Of a stretch of 32,285 nucleotides of DNA, positions 26,001 to 32,285 are shown piece by piece. The notes beneath the pieces were generated by a model that searched no databases, was not told the DNA's origin, and saw only the letters and a program-made list of their open reading frames with translations. Source of the stretch: Chthoniobacter sp. (lineage in GTDB: Bacteria; Verrucomicrobiota; Verrucomicrobiia; Chthoniobacterales; Chthoniobacteraceae); assembly GCA_028293645.1 (NCBI GenBank), contig JAQGOK010000184.1, positions 1 through 32,285 of the forward strand. The letters run 5' to 3'. The position numbers and the translations under genes are program-made. How positions within the stretch are numbered: the stretch's first letter is position 1; each line of letters opens with the position of its first letter.

Positions 26001-27689
26001 GTGGCGCATCAGCTCGCGCCCCATGCCCCACCATTGCGGACCCTGGCCGCTCATGACGAAGGCGACGCGCGGCGGGTTTTCCGGCCGCGGCGTGAACGAG
26101 GTCCGCGCTTTCACGCTCTCCTGCTTGATGGCAAATCCGTCGAGTTCCTGGATCAGCTCAGGCATCGATCGCGCGGCGAGCGTGAGCCGATGGGCGTGGT
26201 GATTGCGTCGGGCGCCGAGCGTGTAGGTGAGATCGGGCAGCAATGGCGTCGAGCCGTTGGCGTTGGCGCGTTCGGTGAGCCATGCGGCGAGTTGCAAGGC
26301 GGTGCCGCGCAGCGATTCCTCGGATCGAGCGGAAAGCACCACCGGCCAGGCGCGCTCGGCGTTTTCGCCAGTGTGATCGTGCGCTGCATGGTGCGGCGGT
26401 TCGGCGAGGATGACGTGAGCATTGGCGCCGCCGAAGCCGAAGGAGTTTACCCCGGCGAGCCGCTCACCACTGGTCTCCGGAAACGGTTCGAGCGTCGTCG
26501 GAACGCGGAGCTTCAGCTTCTCAAAATCGATGTGCGGGCTCGGCTTCGTGAAATGCAGGCTCGGCGGGATCTGGCGGTGCTTGAGCACAAGCATCGCCTT
26601 GACCAGGCCGGCGACACCGGCGGCGGTTTCGAGATGCCCGAGGTTGGTCTTGCACGAGCCGATGGCCAGCGGCTCGTCAGCGGGGCGATCCTGGCAAAGC
26701 GCTTCGGCGAGCGCGTGCGCTTCGATTGGATCGCCGACTGCGGTCCCGGTGCCGTGCGCTTCCACGAAGCCGATCTGCGCGGGATTGACGCCCGCATCCT
26801 TGCAGGCGTCCTGCACGAGCCGCGCCTGCGCTTCCGGGCTGGGAAGTGAGATGCCGTTGGTGTGGCCGTCCTGATTGATCGACGTGCCGACGATTACGCC
26901 CTGGATCGGATCGCCGTCCGCGATCGCTTGCGAAAGCCGCTTTAACAGCACCATCCCGGCGCCTTCGCCGCGCACAAATCCGCTGGCCGACGCATCGAAT
27001 GCGGCACACCGCCCTTCCGGTGAAAGCATTCCCGCCTGCGAAAAACCAATGAACCCGCCGGGCGTGATCATCACCGTCACGCCACCAGCGAGTGCCGCAT
27101 CGCCGCGTCCCGCCCAGATGTGTTCGCACGCCGAATGTACGGCCGTGAGCGCGGAGGAGCAGGCGGTGTCCATGGCGACACTCGGACCGCGCAGATTCAA
27201 GCAGTAGGAAATGCGATTCGCCGCGATGCTATGCGCGCTGCCGGTCGGGGTGTGCGCCGAGATCCCGGCGTGATCGAGCGGGGTGCTTTGGATTCCCTGG
27301 TAGTCGTTGTGCGAAATGCCGACGAATACGCCGAGGTCGGTCCCTTTTTCAAAATCGAGCACGAGCCCCGCGTCCTCGATCGCTTCCCACGCGGTCTCCA
27401 GGAGCAGCCGATGCTGTGGATCCACGAAGGCCGCTTCGCGTGGCGAGATCCCGAAAAACTGCGGATCGAACAGATCGACTTGCTCCAGAAACCCGCCGCG
27501 CTTCGCGATCGATTTCCCGGCGATACCCGGCTCCGGATCGTAGTACCGCTCCACATTCCAACGGTCCGGCGGCACCTCGCTCACGGCTTCGCGGCCTTCG
27601 GCGAGCAGCTTCCAAAACGACTCGGGGTTGTTCACTCCGCCCGGAAAACGGCAGCCGATTCCGATGATGGCGATTCGATCTTTGGACAT
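20040..27689 (-). CDS. Highly reducing type I polyketide synthase, KS-AT-DH-MT-ER-KR-ACP
   Basis: A 2549-residue single-module synthase, probably iterative. KS (5-430): Cys177 in DTACSSA, His312, His352. AT (543-840): GHSVGE with Ser634, and HPFH with His738, closer to the malonyl-type HAFH than to the methylmalonyl-type YASH. DH (905-1180): His933 and Asp1097 (HPVLLDG); the HxxxGxxxxP motif has Ser937 for Gly. C-methyltransferase (1365-1560): SAM motif LEVGAGTGG at 1401-1409. KR structural half (about 1594-1790). ER (1810-2122): NADPH motif HAGAGGVGMAA. KR catalytic half (2145-2390): TGAFGGFG, Ser2280, Tyr2293, Asn2297. ACP (2415-2495): LGLDSL with Ser2456. The tail LDALSDEEIDRLLGDD resembles C-terminal PKS tails that may dock partners. 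All catalytic residues appear intact. There is no thioesterase, so release probably uses the condensation protein. No phosphopantetheinyl transferase is in the window. The ATG at 27689 directly precedes the conserved KS start. Confidence 0.95.
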   Translation of the reverse strand: MSKDRIAIIGIGCRFPGGVNNPESFWKLLAEGREAVSEVPPDRWNVERYYDPEPGIAGKSIAKRGGFLEQVDLFDPQFFGISPREAAFVDPQHRLLLETAWEAIEDAGLVLDFEKGTDLGVFVGISHNDYQGIQSTPLDHAGISAHTPTGSAHSIAANRISYCLNLRGPSVAMDTACSSALTAVHSACEHIWAGRGDAALAGGVTVMITPGGFIGFSQAGMLSPEGRCAAFDASASGFVRGEGAGMVLLKRLSQAIADGDPIQGVIVGTSINQDGHTNGISLPSPEAQARLVQDACKDAGVNPAQIGFVEAHGTGTAVGDPIEAHALAEALCQDRPADEPLAIGSCKTNLGHLETAAGVAGLVKAMLVLKHRQIPPSLHFTKPSPHIDFEKLKLRVPTTLEPFPETSGERLAGVNSFGFGGANAHVILAEPPHHAAHDHTGENAERAWPVVLSARSEESLRGTALQLAAWLTERANANGSTPLLPDLTYTLGARRNHHAHRLTLAARSMPELIQELDGFAIKQESVKARTSFTPRPENPPRVAFVMSGQGPQWWGMGRELMRHEPVFRAIIERCDAAMRPHARFSLLEELGRTEATSQMHRTEIAQPAIFAMQVALAELWKSWGVQPAAVVGHSVGEIAAACVAGVFSLEEGARIIVLRAQFMDACARGEGTMLAVGLGEEEARALIARHDRTVTISAFNGPRSLTLAGARISLEAMLAELEPQGVFARLVRVDHPFHHPLMQPAADSLRAALADLEPQADTIPFFSTVSGDRCAGETCDAAHWGRGIRQAVQFAPAISALAEFGVDVWLELSAHPALVHSIQECLGARGTEKVPVISSARRDREHESVMETALDLHRAGVALDFKAMTPSRRLLPLPAYAWDRSRWWHEAPDWREGRLGAGGRGFLDMRMSRATPTWAVRLDSRHMAFLKDHKVESHVIFPAAAFVEIVLEAGVQVFEGRPFVVEDFEIRKPLILPEPASGVQLEISYDPSERTFAIQSRFEGGAAWSLHVVGSMRGERTESVFAASTFERDAALEPVEVEGFYRYMSDLGLRYGEEFRPIRELAAGAGKSVGRVALSETIATRAGEFPLHPVLLDGALQTFSAGAATVENRRSRMKLPVRFARILFLRSPGASARVQAGVIECNDEFVEGRIGLYDEAGKPCVLVDGFRAISVANVRRGGSGSTRDVLYHVDWERTPLTSQPASQPPLPLGELRSAAQRALDDVLAVRGRAELEAAIAASDDLTAALLARGLRAMGVTSDAVFTAQSLGIAAPMQPVFGQLTSKLTKRKLLEKQADGYRATGAFAAAADSASEALRQFIAEHAGHLPEALLVAGNCAELGPILRGEKDAVQVLFAGAGAELLDQFYGDGLLTSHWLAAIGAAVQEAARALPEGRGLRILEVGAGTGGLSAQVLPGLERGLHRYTFSDVSAAFFPGAMQKLAAFPEVETKILDLEKAPAEQGFEAGSFDFIIGTNVLHAVTDVRASLRHLHDLLAPGGSLVFMDVATPQLWTEAVFGLTSGWWRFTDRDLRSVHPLLGRDQWETVLREAGFGETASLPGLHGPEGEGQIGLLARKAWQEAESAAGPAELPLEKSWLVFVDADGLGDRLADQLRAAGLRCRIARRGDAFAALEKDAFTLRAETRSDWDQLFQTCAEDAPPERIVYLWNLDAELADGDAGMGTDALLHLAQALETACPMARLRIDSVTRGAQPAGRDPVATNVAQAPAVGLLRVILNEHPNFVCRGIDLPPAASDADASLIWSELLRTDVEREVAFRGEARYAQRLDRGRPRIEQELDSSVPLRLESRERGHLDTLRFAPFALPPCAPGEVLVDVKAAGMNFRDVLKALALYPGEAPDARIFGDEVGGVVTAVGAGVTHVAPGDRVFGLAVFGLATQTLARGGDLRRIPSGLSFEEAATLPVVFMTSWHALKNVARIRKGERVLVHAGAGGVGMAAIQIAHHLGAEVIASAGSPAKRALLETFGVKHVIDSRRGDFAEAVMELTNRRGVDVVLNALANEAIPMGMACLAEFGRFIEIGKRDIYQNSRIPLWPLRRNASFHVVAMDAVFHGDENLTREMLGELAELVEQRALSPLPFRAFPASRVDAAFRLMASGKHIGKVVVSFPESFVLRRGEPLSTPFEIRADGSYLITGAFGGFGKVLAQWLVQGGAKHLVLTSRSGAATPEAEAFVDDLRAREVDVRVVKADVGSAKDVTRLLAESRQGAQPLRGVFHLAMVIDDAPLSALTRERMQTVMAPKALGAWLLHEGTRELALDCFVMFSSISSIFGNPAQGNYGAANAFLDSLAHHRRALGLPALTINWGVLGGEGYVARNERVGEFLARQGTTELSPGEVMSILDSSLRAGNTQVAAIRVDWAKWRTFFRGMQENPLLERIFATVESAETGGGTSDWRNRIESATPDEKEAVIAEAVREVVGSVLRVKPDTLRIEQPLTDLGLDSLMGVEIENSLEAAVGVALPPASLMRARTIGQIATLIAGHMGGASAPAVQAAPVVETAPTGEVDLDALSDEEIDRLLGDDVESGEAPVAGNVTR

Positions 27690-27774
27690 TTGGGTTTCGA
27701 TTCGGATGTCGCGCCCGTTTTTGGGGTAATCTGAGCGCGAGCGGGATCTATTGTGCGCGGATCACGCAGTGGCG

Positions 27775-27788
27775 ATTCGCGGGCGAAT
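27775..27788. promoter_or_regulatory. Operator-like inverted repeat in the PKS/amidotransferase divergent promoter region
   Basis: ATTCGC-GG-GCGAAT is a perfect 6-2-6 inverted repeat. It lies near the middle of the 201-bp gap between the divergent PKS (ATG 27689) and amidotransferase (ATG 27891) starts. Its position would suit a regulator controlling both. An AT-rich TATAGAAT lies at 27813-27820, but no good -35 partner was found. Confidence 0.35.
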
Positions 27789-27890
27789 GGACCGCGCTCT
27801 TCACCGGACGTCTATAGAATTTCGCGCTGCTTGCGATTTTACAAAGGACACGGTTATCCAGAAGACGAGCGCCGAACTAGCAGCAACTTT

Positions 27891-29888
27891 ATGTGTGGAA
27901 TCGCAGGCATCTTCGATCTGGGCGGGCAACGCCCCGTGCCGGAAGGCGCAATCCAGAGAATGTCCCGTGCGTTGCTGCACCGCGGCCCAGACGAGGAAGG
28001 ATTTCTCGTTCGGCCTGGGCTGGCACTGGCTTCGCGGCGGTTGAGCATTGTCGGATTGGAGGACGGGCAGCAGCCGATGGCGAATGAAGACGGAAGCGTC
28101 TCCGTGGTATTCAACGGAGAGTTGTTCGACCACGTGGAGCGCCGCTCCGAGCTGGCTGGGCGCGGGCATCGCCTGGTGACGCACTGCGACACGGAGATCA
28201 TCCCGCACCTGTGGGAGGAGCATCAGGAAGGGATGTGGGAGCGGTTGCGCGGGCAGTTCGCGATTGCCGTTTGGGATGAGCGGAAGCGGCAGTTGCAGAT
28301 CGGGCGCGATCGCTTTGGCATCGTGCCGCTTTATTGGACGCGTCAGGGCGACTGGTTCCTTTTCGCTTCCGAGATCAAGGGTCTCCTCGCTTCGGGAATG
28401 GTCCCCGCGCGGCCGGATCGCCGAGGAATCGATCACGTCTTCACCTTCATGGCCTTGCCGGGGCCGCGGACTTGTTTTGAAGGTGTGCAGCTTCTGTCGC
28501 CGGGCCGCTTCCTGCGCGTCACGGGGGACAGCGGGCGCGGCGATGCGGAAGTCCGCGAGCGCGCCTATTGGGAGATGAACTTCCCTGATTCGGGCGATGA
28601 AGAGGGCGGCGACGATCCAAAGAAGCTGGTGGACGAATTTGAAAAAGTGCTGCTCCACGCCGTCGAAGAGCGCCTGCGGGCGGATGTGCCGGTGGGCGCG
28701 TATCTCTCGGGCGGCGTCGATTCGAGCATGATCGTGGCCCTGGCGTGCCACCTGAAAGGTCCGGCGATCAATACCTATACCGTCAGCGTGGACGACACCG
28801 CGCTGAACGAGCTGAGTGCCGCGAATCTGTCGGCGCAACACATCGGCACCAAGCCGCCGATCGTGCAGGACTTCCGTCATAGCGACGCGCTCGAGACTTA
28901 CCCGAAGCTCATCGCTGCCGCCGAGGCTCCAGTCATCGACACCGCCTCCGCCGCGCTGCTGCAACTGGCCGGGCGCGTCCATGCAAACGGTCAGAAAGTG
29001 GTGCTGACCGGGGAGGGCGCCGACGAATGGCTCGTCGGCTATCCCTGGTACAAGGCGCATAAGCTCATCAGCTACCTCGATGCGGTGCCGGGCTTGCGCC
29101 TGAGCGGCATGGCGCGCCGCGCCTATCTGCGGGCGGCGAAGGTTCCGCATTTCCCCGAGACCTGGCGGCAGGAGGTGGAGAATTCAGTCGGCGGAAACAA
29201 TGCGTGGATCGATTCCTACGGGCTGCTCGCGATCTCGAAGCTGCGCTTCTACGGCGAGCCAATGCGCGAAGTGCTGGCGAAGCACAACGCCTGGCTTGAT
29301 CTCGACTTTCCGCTCGAACGCGCGCGCCGCTGGGACCCGATGCACCGCGGCATCTGGATTGCCGCGCGCGTCCTGCTCGCGGGGCATCTTCTGCAGGGCA
29401 AAGGCGATCGCGTCGCGATGCATTCCTCCGTCGAGGTGCGTCCGCCCTTCCTCGACGAGGACGTGTTCGACTTCCTGGCGAAGCTGCACCCGCGGTGGAA
29501 GCTGCGCGGTTTTCGCGACAAGCACTTGCTCCGGCTGCTTGCGGAGCGCTGGATTCCAAAGAAGATCGCGCGCCGGCAAAAAGTCATCTTCCGCGCGCCG
29601 CTCGATGCCTTCCACATCGAGCCGGAGCCGCCTTATGTCGGGCAGTTGCTCAGCGAAGAGTCAATCAAACGAGCTGGTTATTTCGACAACGCGGAGGTGC
29701 AGCGCTGGCGCAAAGGCTTCCGCAATATGCGCGCCGGTTCGCTGCCGCGGCTATCGGTGGAGATGGGCCTCGCGGCCGTTGTGGCGACGCAGCTTTGGCA
29801 TCACGAGTTCATGGGCGGAGGGCTCGCTGACCTGCCGGAATGGTCCGGCATCAAAACCCCCGCCGCCACAGAACAAGGGAATTCCTAA
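27891..29888 (+). CDS. AsnB-type glutamine-hydrolysing asparagine synthetase / amidotransferase
   Basis: A 665-residue class II glutamine amidotransferase fused to an asparagine-synthetase ATP-pyrophosphatase domain. The ATG at 27891 gives MCGIAGIF, leaving Cys2 as the N-terminal nucleophile after Met removal. Glutaminase residues visible are Arg50 (RRLSIVG), Asn75-Gly-Glu77 and Asp100 (HCDTE). The synthetase domain has the P-loop SGGVDSS (273-279) and TGEGADEWLVGYPWYK, typical of AsnB. The upstream extension to 27753 has no protein character and would bury the nucleophile. The enzyme could make asparagine, but genes of this type inside biosynthetic clusters often amidate a pathway carboxylate. 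Divergence from the PKS across a shared regulatory gap supports a cluster role. It converges on the TPR gene with 23 bp between them. Confidence 0.92.
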   Translation: MCGIAGIFDLGGQRPVPEGAIQRMSRALLHRGPDEEGFLVRPGLALASRRLSIVGLEDGQQPMANEDGSVSVVFNGELFDHVERRSELAGRGHRLVTHCDTEIIPHLWEEHQEGMWERLRGQFAIAVWDERKRQLQIGRDRFGIVPLYWTRQGDWFLFASEIKGLLASGMVPARPDRRGIDHVFTFMALPGPRTCFEGVQLLSPGRFLRVTGDSGRGDAEVRERAYWEMNFPDSGDEEGGDDPKKLVDEFEKVLLHAVEERLRADVPVGAYLSGGVDSSMIVALACHLKGPAINTYTVSVDDTALNELSAANLSAQHIGTKPPIVQDFRHSDALETYPKLIAAAEAPVIDTASAALLQLAGRVHANGQKVVLTGEGADEWLVGYPWYKAHKLISYLDAVPGLRLSGMARRAYLRAAKVPHFPETWRQEVENSVGGNNAWIDSYGLLAISKLRFYGEPMREVLAKHNAWLDLDFPLERARRWDPMHRGIWIAARVLLAGHLLQGKGDRVAMHSSVEVRPPFLDEDVFDFLAKLHPRWKLRGFRDKHLLRLLAERWIPKKIARRQKVIFRAPLDAFHIEPEPPYVGQLLSEESIKRAGYFDNAEVQRWRKGFRNMRAGSLPRLSVEMGLAAVVATQLWHHEFMGGGLADLPEWSGIKTPAATEQGNS

Positions 29889-29893
29889 GACCA

Positions 29894-29916
29894 GCTGAAC
29901 TCGCTCACGAGTCAGC
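29894..29916. terminator. Hairpin between convergent amidotransferase and TPR genes
   Basis: GCTGAACTCG-CTCA-CGAGTCAGC forms a nine-pair stem with one bulged A and a four-base loop. It overlaps the TGA of the TPR gene and lies just after the amidotransferase stop. It could act as a two-way terminator, although no U-tract is present. Confidence 0.4.
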
Positions 29917-30682
29917 GCAGTTGCGCGAGCGCTTCGCGGCCGGCCACTTTCATCTCCGGATCGTCCTTGTCCACGTTTGGCATCTCGAGGCCCTTGTTGA
30001 TCAGCTTGCGCGCTTCCTCCTTACGGCCCATCTGCGCGTAAACGCGGCCCAGCTCGATGTAATGCACCAGCCGTGCGGGATTGAGTTTGATCGCTTTCTC
30101 CAGCGCCTTCGCCGCCTCTTCATTCGAGCCCGCCGGGAGTCCACCGTAGAGCGCACCGGCCAGCGCCCGCTTCACCCCACCGATCGCCGCCAGGTTCCGA
30201 TGCCAGCGACCGAGGATGTGCCAGGCGTAATCGTTGCGAGGATCGAGACGCAGCGTTCGATCGACCGAAGCTTTGATCCGCGGCGAGGCGTTCACCTGCT
30301 CCTTTTTGCTGAAGAGCGGCAACATTTTTCCGAGCGTGAGCCCGACGGAGAACTGCGCATCGGGATCGTTTGGGGCGAGCGCCGCCGCGCGCTGGGAGTA
30401 ATCGAGTGCGATGCGGCCAAGGCGCAGCTTCTCGTCCTTCGAAGTCGCGTCGGCCATCAGATGCCGATGTTGCCGCGCGATGCGCACGAGGACGCGCACA
30501 TCCTTCGGCTCCAGTTTTTCCGCGGCCAGGTAATACTTCAGCGCTTCGGTGGCTTGGAATTGTTGGTCGAAGGGTCGCCCTTTCTCGAGAAGTTCATCCA
30601 CGGTTTCCGCCAGGGCGCTGACGGCGCTAAGGAGCAATGCTGCGACGAGTGCGATCCCGAGACTGAGCAATTTCGAATTCAT
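29912..30682 (-). CDS. RMDN-like secreted tetratricopeptide-repeat protein
   Basis: A 256-residue protein from the ATG at 30682 (an in-frame TTG at 30700 is less likely). MNSKLLSLGIALVAALLLSAVSALAE is a signal peptide. The rest is helical TPR: FDQQFQATEALKYYLAAEKL, KLRLGRIALDYSQRAAALAP, RIKASVDRTLRLDPRNDYAW, EEAAKALEKAIKLNPARLVH and YIELGRVYAQMGRKEEARKL. The segment HILGRWHRN, then LAGALYGGLPAGSNEEA, and the ending NKGLEMPNVDKDDPE closely resemble the TPR domain of eukaryotic RMDN (regulator of microtubule dynamics) proteins as I remember them. Bacterial relatives have no established function. The signal peptide predicts a periplasmic protein that probably binds another protein. It is followed by a hairpin shared with the convergent amidotransferase gene. 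Confidence 0.85.
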   Translation of the reverse strand: MNSKLLSLGIALVAALLLSAVSALAETVDELLEKGRPFDQQFQATEALKYYLAAEKLEPKDVRVLVRIARQHRHLMADATSKDEKLRLGRIALDYSQRAAALAPNDPDAQFSVGLTLGKMLPLFSKKEQVNASPRIKASVDRTLRLDPRNDYAWHILGRWHRNLAAIGGVKRALAGALYGGLPAGSNEEAAKALEKAIKLNPARLVHYIELGRVYAQMGRKEEARKLINKGLEMPNVDKDDPEMKVAGREALAQLR

Positions 30683-30807
30683 GGGAAGGGAAGATGGCAA
30701 TGCGCCGAGTCGTCTCCTTGCGTCTGCGATTTCACACGCTGAAGAAACGGCTGCTGCGACATACGACTGCTTCGCGCCCGGTGCCTCGCGCGGCCTTTGC
30801 GCGGGCT

Positions 30808-32133
30808 TCAGCGACTCCGCGTCGCGAGCGCCGTTTCGACCAGGCGACCGGCGTTCAGCAGAGCCGCTTCGCTCAGCCGGGGTCCGACGAGCTGCAAGCT
30901 GGTGAACGGAACCGCTCGATCATCGACCGGCACCGGGATGGCCAGCGCGGGAACTCCGGCCAGGTTCACCGCCGCCGTGTTTTGCATCGCGAGGACCCGC
31001 GCCTCGAATGCGAGGGTGCCGCCGAATGCAGGCACACGTGGAGGCAGGTTCTGGAGTGTCGGCAGCGCAATGAAATCGACTCCCGCCAAAGCTTGCCGCA
31101 GGACGGCCTTCCACTCCGCCTGCCTCTTCAGAGCGGGCTGATAGGTGGTCTGATATTCAATCTGGCCCAAAAGCACCACCGCCTTGGTGCGCACGGTGAC
31201 GCCGAACTCGTTGCGATATCTTTGATCGTAAAGCCAGGCGTTCACCGAGGCGATCGTGGTGGCGTCCGCCTGCGCTTGAACCCACTTCGTGCGGAAGGTG
31301 TCGTCCAGTTTCACGATCTGGAATCCGGCGGCGGCGAGAGCCGCGTCAACAGCACGATCCACCTTGGAAGCCGTGCCGGTGAGATAAAGCCTCCCCACGC
31401 GGATGCTTCGCCCAGACGGTTTGGCGGCAACGGCGCGGCGATATTGAGCCGCAAAGCCGGCTTGCAGCAAATCCATGCCTTGCGCCACTCCCGCCACATC
31501 GCGCGCCAGCGGACCGACCGTGTCCAGGTGATTGGGTGCAATCGGATAAACACCATCCAGCGGCACCAGACCGAACGTCGTCTTCAAACCGACCACTCCA
31601 CAACACGCGGCAGGAATGCGGATGGAACCCGCGGTATCAGTCCCGAAAGCAACGTCCGCGGATCGGTTTGCGACCGCCACCGCAGAGCCGCACGAGGAGC
31701 CGCCCGGGATCAGGTTTCGCCGCGAGCTCAGCGGATTCTTGGGAGTGCCGAAATACTCATTGATTCCGGAAACCGCGACCGCGAACTCGGTGGTGTTCGT
31801 CTTCCCCACGATCTGGACATTTCGCTGCCTGGCGATCGCCAGGCACTTTGCGTCTCGACGGGCCGGAGGGCTGGTCTTCGAGAGAAACTCCGACCCGGCC
31901 GAGGTCACCACGCCTTTCATGTCGATGAGGTCTTTCACAGCCAGACGCAGCCCGCGGCTACCTTCCGAAGGCGGCCAGTAGGTGATGAAAGAGTGATCCG
32001 GCGTAGCGCTCGCCGGACGCCGCGTGGCCGAACAACCACTCAGTGCGACGGCGAGAATCAGAAGGGCGACAATCCCGCCGCTTCCACGGCACCACTCGGG
32101 AGTCAGGGTGTGATCCGCTTTGCTCTCCAGCAT
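30808..32133 (-). CDS. Amidase-signature family hydrolase, predicted lipoprotein
   Basis: About 441 residues from the ATG at 32133; an upstream ATG at 32226 would add 31 residues. GGIVALLILAVALSGC is a lipoprotein signal with lipobox LSGC. The amidase-signature triad is complete (numbered from 32226): Lys98 in LAVKDLIDMKG, cis-Ser177 in GGSSCGSA and nucleophile Ser201 in GTDTAGSIRIPAA. The 24-residue spacing between the two Ser matches FAAH. One Gly of the usual GGSSGG is Cys179. These enzymes hydrolyse amides, including fatty-acid amides in some members; the substrate here is unknown. A lipid-anchored location is unusual for the family, since most members are cytosolic. A 125-bp gap separates it from the TPR gene on the same strand. 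No link to the PKS cluster is proven. Confidence 0.88.
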   Translation of the reverse strand: MLESKADHTLTPEWCRGSGGIVALLILAVALSGCSATRRPASATPDHSFITYWPPSEGSRGLRLAVKDLIDMKGVVTSAGSEFLSKTSPPARRDAKCLAIARQRNVQIVGKTNTTEFAVAVSGINEYFGTPKNPLSSRRNLIPGGSSCGSAVAVANRSADVAFGTDTAGSIRIPAACCGVVGLKTTFGLVPLDGVYPIAPNHLDTVGPLARDVAGVAQGMDLLQAGFAAQYRRAVAAKPSGRSIRVGRLYLTGTASKVDRAVDAALAAAGFQIVKLDDTFRTKWVQAQADATTIASVNAWLYDQRYRNEFGVTVRTKAVVLLGQIEYQTTYQPALKRQAEWKAVLRQALAGVDFIALPTLQNLPPRVPAFGGTLAFEARVLAMQNTAAVNLAGVPALAIPVPVDDRAVPFTSLQLVGPRLSEAALLNAGRLVETALATRSR

Positions 32134-32285
32134 CGGTGAAAAGAGACAGCGCTTCCGAACAGGAGCCGCTTTCTCGACAAAGATGGCGTGAGGAGCAACG
32201 GAGGATGCAGCGGCAAAGAGGGACATCGGCGAGCGGTGTTATCAGCGCACGTTCCCGTTGTCTAACCTCGCGGTCCAAATCCAAG

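Noticed and set aside
24081-26849. A 922-codon open frame on the plus strand inside the PKS
   Set aside because: It is exactly antisense to the AT-DH-MT part of a clearly real PKS. It is Arg/His/Gly/Ala-rich without domains, an artefact of high GC and codon bias.
27831-27860. TTGCGA ... TTATCC as a sigma-70 promoter for the amidotransferase
   Set aside because: The spacing is about right, but the -10 match is poor and the consensus for this organism is unknown.
30694-32139. A 481-codon plus-strand open frame
   Set aside because: It is antisense to the amidase gene, which has a full catalytic triad and lipoprotein signal.

Overview
The window is high-GC DNA from a Gram-negative bacterium, most probably a member of the Verrucomicrobiota. 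Three things point there. A giant autotransporter-type beta-strand-repeat protein ends in a PEP-CTERM-like sorting tail. A PQQ-like propeller protein begins its mature part with WPQFRGPNGDG. Most genes lack a clear Shine-Dalgarno sequence. This is an inference from gene content; no rRNA or other marker gene is present. I saw no tRNA, rRNA, CRISPR array or insertion sequence.

Layout: (i) 1-415 holds two broken gene ends, a frameshifted minus-strand fragment running off the left edge and the C-terminal end of a receiver domain. (ii) 424-3234 is a four-PAS hybrid histidine kinase. (iii) 3417-6814 holds a YihY/BrkB membrane protein, a DUF808 (YedI-like) membrane protein and a secreted PQQ-like propeller protein. 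(iv) 7068-12614 is an 1848-residue exported beta-strand-repeat protein. (v) 12667-17640 is a minus-strand series: App1-type phosphatase, an acidic-tailed secreted protein, a LolA-like carrier, a MacB/LolE-type permease with its ATPase, and a tiny Asp-rich lipoprotein. (vi) 17701-29888 is a lipid or polyketide biosynthetic locus: fatty acid desaturase, stand-alone NRPS-type condensation protein, a 2549-residue highly reducing type I PKS (KS-AT-DH-MT-ER-KR-ACP) and a divergent AsnB-type amidotransferase. (vii) 29912-32133 holds an RMDN-like TPR protein and a lipoprotein of the amidase-signature family.

The main discovery candidate is region (vi). PKS plus condensation protein reproduce the domain order of fungal highly reducing synthases that end in a CON domain, such as LovB. 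The two ORFs are in the same reading frame and are separated only by one TAG codon and seven sense codons. The condensation ORF then starts at a GTG with no visible ribosome site, and it has no other Met near its N-terminus. This is either a fused megasynthase recently split by a nonsense codon or a pair kept in register. The likely chemistry is iterative assembly of a reduced, possibly C-methylated acyl chain. The condensation protein would transfer that chain to an amine or alcohol, with possible desaturation and amidation. All nine genes from the PKS to the App1 phosphatase lie on the same strand, so the ABC/LolA-like genes could export the product, but this is only a hypothesis.
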